From Candidatus Parcubacteria bacterium (GTDB lineage: Bacteria > Patescibacteriota > Minisyncoccia > UBA6257 > 2-01-FULL-56-20), in NCBI GenBank assembly GCA_027324805.1, contig DAHVRZ010000007.1, positions 1 through 36,034 on the forward strand: 36,034 bases of DNA, in the 5' to 3' direction. Position 1 is the first letter of the stretch, and every line of letters starts with the position of its first letter. A program made the position numbers and the translations under genes. Shown here one piece after another: positions 1 to 7,660 of this stretch. The notes beneath the pieces were generated by a model that was not told the origin of the DNA, did no database searches, and saw only the letters and a list, made by a program, of their open reading frames with translations.

Positions 1-233
1 GATGATGTCCCTATTCCACTTCCCGAAACATCATCCTCATACATGCTGATCGCGGAATTCAACGTGGAAAGATCCGAAACCCTGTTCGAATCCCTTGATT
101 GGGCAAGAAGCTGGGCAGGATTGAGGACGAGAACGACCACCACAGCGAGGATCGCGATGATGGCGATCACGATGAGAAGCTCGATGAGGGTAAATGCTCT
201 GCTGGAATGCGAATGGGGATGAAGGATGGACAT
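1..233 (-). CDS. Type IV prepilin-like protein, N-terminal part (runs off the window)
   Basis: The reading frame opens at an ATG at 233 and stays open to base 1, so 77 codons are visible and the 3' part is missing. A short basic leader is followed by SRA-FTLIELLIVIAIIAIL, the type III signal and hydrophobic helix of type IV pilins and pseudopilins, with Glu at +5. The residue before the cleavage site is Ala, not the usual Gly. After the helix comes NPAQLLAQSRDSNRVSDLST, which closely matches the same region of the prepilin-LamG proteins at 577 and 23120, so a LamG-type C-terminus may lie beyond the window. A possible -10 TATAAT (363-368, minus) lies about 130 nt upstream. Expected at the cell surface after prepilin peptidase processing. 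Confidence 0.88.
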   Translation of the reverse strand, partial: MSILHPHSHSSRAFTLIELLIVIAIIAILAVVVVLVLNPAQLLAQSRDSNRVSDLSTLNSAISMYEDDVSGSGIGTS

Positions 234-424
234 AACGGACGTCGCTATTCGCCCGGGTCATTGCTATTCCCCGCCCCAAACATGAGGCTTGCCGCCGAAA
301 CCTTAATGAGCGGCGATGAGGTGCCCCGGCGCGACTGTGCGATAACTATTCTATTGATGTTGATTATATCATGACCAAGCCTCTGAGAATGCAGGCTGGG
401 TTCGAATACGCGAGTGTGTTTTTG

Positions 425-497
425 TGCCCCCACCAGGATTCGAACCTGGGACCTTCTCCTTAAGAGGGAGCAGCTCTACCAACTGAGCTATAGGGGC
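425..497 (-). tRNA. tRNA-Lys (anticodon CTT)
   Basis: A full cloverleaf can be folded on the minus strand. The acceptor stem is GCCCCTA with TGGGGGC (one G-U pair), the D-arm is GCTC/GAGC, the anticodon loop is CTCTTAA giving anticodon CTT (Lys AAG codons), and the T-arm is CCAGG-TTCGAAT-CCTGG. The discriminator is A. CCA is not encoded; the next bases are CAA. The first anticodon-stem pair is mismatched (G-A), otherwise the arms pair well. Confidence 0.95.
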
Positions 498-516
498 GGA
501 AAAATTCCGCACTGTA

Positions 517-545
517 AATTTACTACAATTCCAAAGTCTTGTAAA
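517..545 (-). promoter_or_regulatory. Promoter of tRNA-Lys
   Basis: On the minus strand a -35 TTTACA (540-545) and a -10 TAAATT (517-522) are separated by 17 bp. Transcription would start about 13 nt before the tRNA 5' end. Confidence 0.5.
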
Positions 546-564
546 ACACATTGCTCTTGTTTGC

Positions 565-570
565 TATAAT
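565..570 (+). promoter_or_regulatory. Extended -10 promoter, leaderless start for the prepilin-LamG gene
   Basis: TGC-TATAAT ends 6 nt before the ATG at 577. That puts the expected transcription start on or next to the A of the start codon. No Shine-Dalgarno sequence is present. Confidence 0.7.
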
Positions 571-576
571 TGCTAT

Positions 577-1839
577 ATGGATCCCCGCTCCCCAAAAGAT
601 GGCTTCACGCTCATCGAACTCCTTACCGTCGTCGCCATCCTCGCCCTTCTCATGGTGGTCACGATACTCAAGCTCAACCCGGCACAGCTTTACGCGCAGG
701 CCGCCGACGCGAACCGTCTCTCCGATATCTCAACCTTGAACTCCGCCCTCGGCCTTTACTCCGCCGACCAGTCCGGCAAGCCGAGCTTTTCGCTCGGCAG
801 CTCTTCCGTCGCTTATATTTCGGTTCCCGACACTTCTCCAACGTGCGCAAACCTCGGCCTCCCTGCCCTGCCATCGGGATACTCCTATGGTTGCGCATCC
901 TCGACCCCCTCGCAAAACACCAACGGAACCGGATGGATCCCGGTGAACTTCAGCGCCATAACCACAGGGAGCCCGTTCGGATCGATCCCGACCGATCCGT
1001 CCAATCAGACATCCTCCGATCTTTTTTATACCTATTCGACAGACGGCATGAACTACGAGGTCACCGCCCTTCTCGAATCGAACAAGTATCGCCCGCAGAT
1101 CATCGCTAAACACGCGATCCACGACTACCCTGGAGTCGTCGCCCAAGGATCGTCCCTTGCCCTCTCCCCTCTCTTCAACCCATCCGGCTTCTATGGATAC
1201 TGGCCGCTTAATGAAGGGACCGGAGGGACCGCCCTCGACGAGTCGAACAGCAACAACAAAGGGACGTGGAATGGCGGCCTGGCGGGAACGTCAGGATATT
1301 ATTCCCCCGGCAACGAGGGCGTATGGGCCGGGACGTTCGACGGCGGAACAACGTATGTAAGCACTGCGGATGCCTTCTCGGGACCGACGGTATATTCCAT
1401 CGCGGTATGGTTCAAAACGGCCAGCACAAGCGGTGGGAAGCTGGTGGGATTCGGGGGTTCGCAGACAGGATCGAGCGGCAGTTACGACCGTCATATTTAT
1501 ATGATGAATGACGGGCAGCTTATTTTCGGGAATTGGACCGGAAGCGCCCAGATCGACACATCTCCCTCTTCTTATAATGACGGCAGGTGGCACTTTGTGG
1601 TGGGAACGCTTTCGAGCGCCGGCCAATATCTCTATGTCGACGGAAATCTTGTGGCGAGCAACTCGAACACCGGCGCACAGGTCTATTCCGGCTATTGGAG
1701 GATCGGCTATGACAACCTGGGCGGCTGGCCCAATATTCCAAGCAGTTACTATTTCGGCGGTCTTATCCAGGGAGTCCGCATCTACAGCAGGGCGCTTTCC
1801 CCGGCAGAGGTCCTCGCTATTTATAACGCCGAAAAATAG
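577..1839 (+). CDS. Type IV prepilin fused to a C-terminal LamG (ConA-like lectin) domain
   Basis: 420 aa. Residues 1-8 are a short leader ending in Gly; FTLIELLTVVAILALLMVV follows as the prepilin cleavage site and helix. Residues ~30-190 form a pilin-like head. From about residue 208 (YWPLNEG) to the end is a LamG/concanavalin-like jelly roll, with typical elements such as WHFVVGTL and YLYVDGNLV and the closing RIYSRALSPAEV. LamG domains usually bind sugars or proteins, so this looks like a pilus-displayed adhesin. It is a clear paralogue of the gene at 23120: both share the GWIP-NF and DP-NQTSS-L-YTY motifs in the head. The ATG is set by the -10 box at 565-570. It lies next to tRNA-Lys and 7 bp before the convergent ATP-grasp gene. 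Confidence 0.9.
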   Translation: MDPRSPKDGFTLIELLTVVAILALLMVVTILKLNPAQLYAQAADANRLSDISTLNSALGLYSADQSGKPSFSLGSSSVAYISVPDTSPTCANLGLPALPSGYSYGCASSTPSQNTNGTGWIPVNFSAITTGSPFGSIPTDPSNQTSSDLFYTYSTDGMNYEVTALLESNKYRPQIIAKHAIHDYPGVVAQGSSLALSPLFNPSGFYGYWPLNEGTGGTALDESNSNNKGTWNGGLAGTSGYYSPGNEGVWAGTFDGGTTYVSTADAFSGPTVYSIAVWFKTASTSGGKLVGFGGSQTGSSGSYDRHIYMMNDGQLIFGNWTGSAQIDTSPSSYNDGRWHFVVGTLSSAGQYLYVDGNLVASNSNTGAQVYSGYWRIGYDNLGGWPNIPSSYYFGGLIQGVRIYSRALSPAEVLAIYNAEK

Positions 1840-1846
1840 CCGCAGT

Positions 1847-2851
1847 TCATTCCATCGCCTTCAGAACCTCGAGATACATATCTTCGACGATCTTTTGCTG
1901 GGCTTTGCCGGTCTTCACATAATGATCAAGTCCGGGAGCCGCGTTCACTTCGAGGACATGCCAGCGCGGCGTCGGCAAGGCGATGTCGCCTTCCACTATA
2001 AGGTCCACACCGCAAATGCGCAGGCCCATGTCGCGCGTGAGGCGCGCCGCACGTTTCTTGAACCTAGGATTGATCGTGTCCGTCACATCCACCGCATCGC
2101 CGCCCGTCGAAAGGTTCGCATTATCAAGAAGGAATATCCGCTTGTCGTGCTGCGGGACCGAACTCATTGAATATTTTTGCCGTGCGAGATTCTCCCCGAT
2201 GCGCGGGTCGTCCGTGCGAAGCGCGGTGTCGCGTCCATCTCTTTCGAACTGCGCCTGCTTCTTTGCGAGAAGGCGCGCGATTGTGGAACGCCCGTCGCCC
2301 GTCACACAGAGCGGGATGCGCTCGTACGCAGAGATCACCCGGCCATCAAGTACGACGATCCGGTAATCCCTCCCCACGATTGGTTTTTGAACAAGCGCGA
2401 TGCGATCCTGTCCGAATGCGGCGCGCATGGCCCGATAGAATTCTTTTTTGGTATGAGCCTTCGCAACGGCAATACCCTTGCTCCCGCTATTCGGCTTCAC
2501 GAACACCGGAAAGCCGATCCTTTTTGCGTAGCGGTACGCCGCGTCGATGTTGCGCCGCGATCCGATGGCGCGACACCACGCATCGGAATAGAATGCCTTG
2601 CCGGGCACGATCGGATATCCCATCCTTTTCATAAAGAAATTCGCGTAATCCTTGTCCTTTGCAATATCGGACGCGCCGACCGGATTGAGGTCGATCGTCG
2701 AATCGCGGAAGTAACGTTTTCTGCCATTCTTGAAAACGATCTGGCCCGTCACCCCCCATTCCGGTTCCATAATCACGCGCGCGCCGATCTTCGGCGCTAT
2801 TTTTTTGAAAAGCTCCCCAAGGAACGGCGGCGCTTTGCGTTTCTTCGGCAT
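1847..2851 (-). CDS. ATP-grasp ligase resembling the ATP-grasp domain of cyanophycin synthetase
   Basis: 334 aa, cytosolic. An ATP-grasp fold is recognisable: KRIGFPVFVKPNSGSKGI (about residues 110-130) as the ATP-binding lysine and Gly-rich loop, RDYRIVVLDGRVI as the next strand pair, CVTGDGRSTI, then NLSTGGDAVDVTDTINP and VLEVNAAPGLDHY with the metal-binding E and N. The NLSTGG and TGDG signatures are those of cyanophycin synthetase and GshF-type ATP-grasp domains. The Mur-ligase domain of cyanophycin synthetase is absent, so a stand-alone carboxylate-amine/peptide ligase is the safe call; the substrate is unknown. It is divergent from recG, sharing a 44-bp promoter region, with a -10 TATAAC 9 nt before the ATG. 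Confidence 0.85.
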   Translation of the reverse strand: MPKKRKAPPFLGELFKKIAPKIGARVIMEPEWGVTGQIVFKNGRKRYFRDSTIDLNPVGASDIAKDKDYANFFMKRMGYPIVPGKAFYSDAWCRAIGSRRNIDAAYRYAKRIGFPVFVKPNSGSKGIAVAKAHTKKEFYRAMRAAFGQDRIALVQKPIVGRDYRIVVLDGRVISAYERIPLCVTGDGRSTIARLLAKKQAQFERDGRDTALRTDDPRIGENLARQKYSMSSVPQHDKRIFLLDNANLSTGGDAVDVTDTINPRFKKRAARLTRDMGLRICGVDLIVEGDIALPTPRWHVLEVNAAPGLDHYVKTGKAQQKIVEDMYLEVLKAME

Positions 2852-2860
2852 GTATCATTT

Positions 2861-2882
2861 GTTATATCCCATGTGGTATAAT
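2861..2882. promoter_or_regulatory. Divergent promoters of the ATP-grasp gene and recG
   Basis: The 44-bp gap between the two start codons holds TGG-TATAAT (2877-2882, plus strand), which gives recG a leader of about 7 nt. It also holds TATAAC (2861-2866, minus strand), 9 nt before the ATP-grasp ATG. No convincing -35 boxes with 16-18 bp spacing are present. Confidence 0.6.
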
Positions 2883-2895
2883 TACGGCAAATCAG

Positions 2896-5109
2896 ATGCC
2901 CCAGGTTGCCCTCGATACGCCTCTCTTTGAAGTCGTAGGAGCACGCTCCCCGTCCTTGCGACGGCTGGAGAAGATGGGCATCCGCACCGTGCGGGACCTC
3001 CTTTGGCACTTTCCTTCGCGCTACGAGGATTTTACGAAGATCTACACCGTTGCCGAGATCGAACCGGGACAGCAGGCGACCGTCCGCGCCGCGGTCGAAG
3101 AGATCCGCGCGCGGCACAGCTTCCGCCGCCATATGAGCATCATCGAGGCGACGCTCGCCGATGCTTCCGGCTCCATCCGTGCGGTTTGGTTCAACCAGCC
3201 ATACATCGCGAACACGCTCCGTCCCGGGCGCGAAGCGAACTTCTCCGGCAAGGCGTCCATCTCCGAGGAGGGCGATCTTTATCTCAACAATCCAACCTAT
3301 GAACTCGTCCGCCTGCGGCCCGGGATGAGCCGGGGCGGCGCGGATGGCGACGAACAGGAATTCAGCCACACCGGCCGCCTCGTGCCGGTCTATCCGGAAA
3401 CGCAGGGACTTACCTCGCGCGGGATCCGCTTCGCGCTCCAGCAGGTGTTCCGGCGTCTGCCGCCGCTCAAGGAATGGATACCCGAAAGCGTGCTCGACGC
3501 ATTCCACTTCCCGCCGATCGAAGAGGCACTCCATGGGATCCATTTCCCCCACTCCATCGAAGAGGCAAATGGAGCGCGCGCGCGATTCTCATTCGAGGAC
3601 CTTTTTCTCCTCCAGCTCATCACGCTCCAGGAGAAACTGAAACTCGCGGTCAAACACGCGCCCGCGCTGCCGGCAGATATCGAATGGGTGAAGTCATTCC
3701 TCGCGCGACTCCCTTTCGAACTCACGACATCGCAAAAAAAATCCCTCTGGGAGATCATCCGCGACATGGAGCGCACGCATCCCATGAACCGCCTCCTGCA
3801 GGGCGACGTCGGCTCCGGAAAGACGATCGTCGCTGCGCTCGCGGCGCTCATCGCCGCCCGCAACGGATATCAGGCGGCGTTCATGGCACCGACGGAGATC
3901 CTCGCGCGGCAACATTTTGAAACAATGAAAAAGCTTGGCGTCGGCGGCGGGTTCCCTGTCTTTGGCCTCCTCACCGCTTCTGCCGCCGTCATCCACTACG
4001 GCGAGGATGGCCTTGAATCTAAAATTTCAAAGAAAGAATTCGGCGATAAGGCCGCGCGCGGCGACATTCCCATCATCTTCGGCACGCACGCGCTCATCCA
4101 GCGCAGTGTCAATTTCAGCAAGCTCGGCCTCGTCGTTATCGACGAACAGCATCGCTTTGGCGTAAACCAGCGCGCCGAGCTCGCCGCAAAGGCAGGTCCC
4201 GACGGCATCGTCCCCCATTTCCTCAGCATGTCGGCCACGCCGATTCCCCGCACGCTCATGCTCTCCATTTTCGGCGATCTCGACCTCTCGCTCATCACCG
4301 AACTTCCGGCAGGCCGCAAACCGATCGAAACGAAAATCGTGCCGCCCAACGAACGGAAGGGTGCATACCAATTCATCCACAAAGAGGTGAAGGGCGGGAG
4401 GCAGGTATTCGTGATCTGCCCGCGCATCGATCCGGCCGAGGAGAACGACGCTTCCGCCGCAACAGGAGGCATGGCGCCCGTACCGTCACCCGCCCGCCTC
4501 CGCGCGCTCCAGACGGCGCTCGACCTCAAATCCGTCAAGGAAGAGTTCGACCGGCTCTCCAAAGAAGTATTTCCCGACCTGCGCATCGCAATGCTCCACG
4601 GGCAAATGAAGGCGAAAGAAAAGGAAGATGTCATGAAGCGATTCAAGAGCAAAGAGTTCGATATTCTCGTCTCGACGAGCGTCGTCGAGGTCGGTGTTGA
4701 TGTACCGAACGCGACGATCATGATGATCGAAGGCGCCGAGCGGTTCGGCCTCGCCCAGCTCTATCAGTTCCGCGGACGTGTCGGCCGCGGCGAATATGCG
4801 TCGTACTGCTATCTCATGACGACGACCGCGGCGCAATCGACGAATGCGCGGCTCAAGGCGATCATCGAGGCAAAAAACGGATTTGAACTTGCCGAGAAGG
4901 ACCTCCAGCTCCGCGGCCCGGGACAGTTCTTCGGCCAGGTGCAGACCGGTCTCCCCGACGTCGCCATGGAGGCGTTGCGCGATCCCGAGCTCGTCAAACA
5001 TTCACGCGAAGCAGCGATGAGGGTACTTCAGGAAAATCCCTCGCTCAAAAAAACTCCTCCACTCAAGAAGCGAGTGGAGGAGTTCCGTGCGAAACTTCAC
5101 AGGGAATAG
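2896..5109 (+). CDS. recG: ATP-dependent DNA helicase RecG
   Basis: 737 aa, full length for the family. It unwinds branched DNA such as stalled forks and Holliday junctions. Order of domains: N-terminal helical and OB-fold wedge domain (about 1-200, LEKMGIRTVRDLLWHFPSRY), helicase domain 1 with Walker A GDVGSGKT (about residue 305) and the DEQH Walker B box in VVIDEQHRFGVNQR, SMSATPIPRTL (motif III), and helicase domain 2 with motifs ending in QFRGRVGRG and the RecG-specific C-terminus (DLQLRGPGQFFG). The last codons encode TPPLKKRVEEF and also carry the minus-strand terminator described at 5047. It converges with the kelch-like gene, 3 bp apart. Confidence 0.97.
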   Translation: MPQVALDTPLFEVVGARSPSLRRLEKMGIRTVRDLLWHFPSRYEDFTKIYTVAEIEPGQQATVRAAVEEIRARHSFRRHMSIIEATLADASGSIRAVWFNQPYIANTLRPGREANFSGKASISEEGDLYLNNPTYELVRLRPGMSRGGADGDEQEFSHTGRLVPVYPETQGLTSRGIRFALQQVFRRLPPLKEWIPESVLDAFHFPPIEEALHGIHFPHSIEEANGARARFSFEDLFLLQLITLQEKLKLAVKHAPALPADIEWVKSFLARLPFELTTSQKKSLWEIIRDMERTHPMNRLLQGDVGSGKTIVAALAALIAARNGYQAAFMAPTEILARQHFETMKKLGVGGGFPVFGLLTASAAVIHYGEDGLESKISKKEFGDKAARGDIPIIFGTHALIQRSVNFSKLGLVVIDEQHRFGVNQRAELAAKAGPDGIVPHFLSMSATPIPRTLMLSIFGDLDLSLITELPAGRKPIETKIVPPNERKGAYQFIHKEVKGGRQVFVICPRIDPAEENDASAATGGMAPVPSPARLRALQTALDLKSVKEEFDRLSKEVFPDLRIAMLHGQMKAKEKEDVMKRFKSKEFDILVSTSVVEVGVDVPNATIMMIEGAERFGLAQLYQFRGRVGRGEYASYCYLMTTTAAQSTNARLKAIIEAKNGFELAEKDLQLRGPGQFFGQVQTGLPDVAMEALRDPELVKHSREAAMRVLQENPSLKKTPPLKKRVEEFRAKLHRE
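5047..5083 (-). terminator. Intrinsic terminator of the surface-protein cluster, inside recG codons
   Basis: A perfect 12-bp stem (5053-5064 with 5072-5083) with a 7-nt loop is followed on the minus strand by seven T. It lies in the coding sequence of the recG C-terminus. On the plus strand there is no T-run after the hairpin, so it acts on minus-strand transcripts. Confidence 0.85.
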
Positions 5110-5112
5110 CGG

Positions 5113-7182
5113 CTAGCGTGCCGAGGAAATATATGACCGCAGTTCGTTGATGTCCACGGCACGGATGAGGGACGCGCCTGGCGTAAGCGTCGGATCGGTG
5201 TACGTCGGAACGGATTGACCGCACGCCGCATATACGTCCGCGAGGGCGTTGCGGAGGTCCGTGATATGGATGGCACGGATCGGCGTCACTCCCGGAGTGA
5301 TCGTCGGGTCGGTGAAGGAATATGCCGAAAGTCCGGCATCACTCCTCAGAGTATTGATGTCGGTCCTCAGTTCGGTGATGTCGACCGCACGAATGATCGA
5401 CGTACCTGGCGTAAGCGTCGGATCGGCAAAGGTGAAGGTGAATGGACCCGTACAGGTCGTTGGCGGCACCGCCGACCAGACGTCATTGTAATACTGCGCA
5501 CTGCTTTGACCGTCCGTACCGCCCAACAACCATATCGCATTGTTGAATGAGGCGACGGACGTACCATACCTTCCCGCCCACGGGGCGCTCATTGCCGCCG
5601 CGGTCCAGGTGACGCCGTCGGTGGAATACCACGCATTATTGGTGGTTGAATCGATGACCCACATTTCATTGTCGTATATCAAAAATGATTCGTTGGCGTT
5701 CCTCGGGAAATGCGTGCTCGGCGCATAAGTCCCCGGCCACGGAGCGTTCGCGGTCGCCTCGGTCCAGGTGACGCCGTCCGATGACGACCAGACGTCGTTA
5801 TAATACGCCGACCCGGCGGCCTCTCCTCCCATGACCCATAACTCGTTATTAAACACGAAGATCGACGCTCCATCCCTTCCTGCCCACGGAGCATTCGCGG
5901 TCGCCTCGGTCCAGGTGACGCCGTCCGAGGACGACCAGACATCGTTTTCAGAACCAGAGCCAAAACCGCCCAACAGCCACATCTTGTTATTGAACACGAC
6001 CGCGCCGGCGCCACACCTCCCTCCCCACGGAACTGACGAATTCACAAGATTCCAGTTGGTGCCGTCCGAGGAAGACCAGACATCGGTATAACAGGAAGTG
6101 CTGGTACTGAGCGTTCCATATCCATCGCCTCCCATGATCCATAATTTATTGCCGTATGACAGGACGGAAGCATCCGCTCTCGACGGCCACGGACCTATCG
6201 TGGTCTCCTTGGTCCAGGTGACGCCGTCGGGGGAAATCCAGACATCGTTGTATTTATCCGATTCGGTCGAACCCATGACCACTATGTCGCCATTGAACGC
6301 AGTCGCGTATCCTTCGGTCTCATACGGTACATTCGAAGACGCCTTGGTCCAGGTGACGCCGTCCGAAGATGACCAGATATTATTGCCATTGTTATAATTC
6401 ATGATCCATAGCTTGCTGTTAAAGACGATCGCATCCCCTACGACTCCTGGAAGCGATGCCGTCACCTCGGTCCAGGTGACGCCGTCCGTCGATGACCAAA
6501 GATCACCGCTCGAAGAATCCATGACCCACATCTCGCCGTTATAAGAGAGAAAATAGTCGGTGTCGTAGCCCGCCATGTCGTAAGGACTATAAGCCGTGTG
6601 CGTCCACGGAGTGTTCGAATCCACCTCGGTCCAGGTGACGCCGTCCGATGACGACCAGACGGTATTACCACTCACGGAATCTATAATCCACAATTTATTG
6701 TTATATACGACGGGAACCACTCCGGACCCTGCCGGAAATGGAGCGTTCGCGGTCACCTCGGTCCAGGTGACGCCGTCCGATGACGACCAGACGTCGTTAT
6801 ATCCATAGCCGCCGATGATCCACAATTTATTATTAAAGACTACCGGGGTCACGCCCGCTCTCCCTTTCCATGGAGTGTTCGCGGTCACCTCGGTCCAGGT
6901 GACGCCGTCCGATGACGACCAGACGTCGTTATAGAGAGAAGTGCCGAGATAATCGGTTATGGGTTCTCCCCCATAGCCGCCAATGATCCATAATTTATTA
7001 TTGAACACCACAGGAGGTTCCATCCGCCACGGCAGCGTAGGTGAGATGGTCCAATTAAGGGCCGTGCCTGCCGCTTTTGCCGCCGGCTGCCGCGGAAATT
7101 GCATAATCCACGCCGCCGCGAGCACCACGGCGGTAAGAGCGATGATCGCAAAATAATACTTCTTACGGAGCATAGGTCGCAT
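5113..7182 (-). CDS. Exported kelch-like repeat protein with three C-terminal IRAVDITELR repeats
   Basis: About 689 aa. A hydrophobic segment near the N-terminus (YYFAIIALTAVVLAAAWIM) looks like a signal anchor or signal peptide. It is followed by about ten tandem repeats of ~40-50 aa, each with a FNNKLWIIGG strand and YNDVWSSSDGVTWTEVT, a kelch/galactose-oxidase-like beta-propeller pattern. The last ~110 residues contain three copies of a unit with DPTLTPG followed by IRAVDITELR, a C-terminal repeat known from large exported bacterial proteins. I prefer the ATG at 7182 (or 7173) over 7209: both overlap the 3' end of the upstream gene, suggesting translational coupling, and a GGGG lies just before 7182. 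Function unknown; surface attachment is an inference. Confidence 0.85.
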   Translation of the reverse strand: MRPMLRKKYYFAIIALTAVVLAAAWIMQFPRQPAAKAAGTALNWTISPTLPWRMEPPVVFNNKLWIIGGYGGEPITDYLGTSLYNDVWSSSDGVTWTEVTANTPWKGRAGVTPVVFNNKLWIIGGYGYNDVWSSSDGVTWTEVTANAPFPAGSGVVPVVYNNKLWIIDSVSGNTVWSSSDGVTWTEVDSNTPWTHTAYSPYDMAGYDTDYFLSYNGEMWVMDSSSGDLWSSTDGVTWTEVTASLPGVVGDAIVFNSKLWIMNYNNGNNIWSSSDGVTWTKASSNVPYETEGYATAFNGDIVVMGSTESDKYNDVWISPDGVTWTKETTIGPWPSRADASVLSYGNKLWIMGGDGYGTLSTSTSCYTDVWSSSDGTNWNLVNSSVPWGGRCGAGAVVFNNKMWLLGGFGSGSENDVWSSSDGVTWTEATANAPWAGRDGASIFVFNNELWVMGGEAAGSAYYNDVWSSSDGVTWTEATANAPWPGTYAPSTHFPRNANESFLIYDNEMWVIDSTTNNAWYSTDGVTWTAAAMSAPWAGRYGTSVASFNNAIWLLGGTDGQSSAQYYNDVWSAVPPTTCTGPFTFTFADPTLTPGTSIIRAVDITELRTDINTLRSDAGLSAYSFTDPTITPGVTPIRAIHITDLRNALADVYAACGQSVPTYTDPTLTPGASLIRAVDINELRSYISSAR
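5602..6910 (-). repeat. Intragenic tandem repeats encoding the kelch-like blades
   Basis: The 18-mer GGTCCAGGTGACGCCGTC (plus strand) occurs nine times, at about 5602, 5761, 5908, 6211, 6346, 6469, 6628, 6760 and 6892. A diverged tenth unit lies near 6050. The period is about 120-165 bp and the flanking blade sequence is also conserved. Such near-identical DNA allows copy-number change by recombination. Confidence 0.9.
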
Positions 7183-7636
7183 AATACCCCGCTGGAGACG
7201 TAGAGGCATATCCGACTTTCAATGCGGCGTCATTCGTCCCGTTCGCTTCAAGATTTATCCCGCCGGCCACATCAAGCACCGCGCCCGGACTCGCCGTACC
7301 GATGCCAAGACTCCCCGGGAAGCTGTAATTCCCTCCTCCCGTATTCGAACCGAAGGAGCCCGCGGAGACATTCCCGGCGCTCATTGTGCCGGTGTACGTA
7401 CCGCTGATCGTGCCGGCCACGGTAAGATTGCCGCCCATGCCCACATTGCTGCCGCTCACACTGATCGCGCCGGAGCCGTTCGGTGGTGCCTGGCTCGGGC
7501 CGGTGAACGCGGCCACAATTCTTACCGTGACGAATGCCGCGAGGGATGCTCCAAAGAGCGTTGCCGCAAACGTCATCCACCGCGGAACTATCAATTTGTT
7601 CTTTTGTTCTTTTTTCATGTTTCGGTACGATGCCAT
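7163..7636 (-). CDS. Membrane-anchored FTGPSQAPP stalk protein, short form
   Basis: 157 aa. One transmembrane helix (about residues 20-43) is followed by FTGPSQAPPNGSGAI, a motif I associate with Parcubacteria surface proteins. Then comes a Gly/Ser/Thr-rich beta stalk (GNLTVAGTISGTYTG) and a tail segment LGIGTASPGAVLDVAG, like the stalk-to-head junctions of phage tail-spike-like proteins. ATG 7636 is preceded by AAGGAG at only 3 nt spacing; an alternative ATG lies at 7618. Its stop codon lies inside the start region of the next gene (kelch-like), so the two are probably coupled. It shares 140 bp of nearly identical DNA with the next gene upstream. Confidence 0.8.
   Translation of the reverse strand: MASYRNMKKEQKNKLIVPRWMTFAATLFGASLAAFVTVRIVAAFTGPSQAPPNGSGAISVSGSNVGMGGNLTVAGTISGTYTGTMSAGNVSAGSFGSNTGGGNYSFPGSLGIGTASPGAVLDVAGGINLEANGTNDAALKVGYASTSPAGYYATYAP
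7308..7447 (-). repeat. 140-bp direct repeat, copy 1
   Basis: Identical to 8364-8503 except one base (7415 G versus 8471 A). It encodes the same GGNLTVAGTISGTYTG stalk and NTGGGNYSFPGSL segment in both proteins. Near-identity at the DNA level points to recent duplication or gene conversion. Confidence 0.95.
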
Positions 7637-7660
7637 GCGCTCCTTAATGGCGATCTTTCC

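Noticed and set aside
369-551. 60-codon minus frame with PGSNPGGGTK
   Set aside because: It is the translation of the tRNA-Lys sequence and is not a protein.
5602-6910. Regular repeats as a CRISPR array
   Set aside because: The repeats are in frame, encode protein blades, have long imperfect units and no cas genes are nearby.
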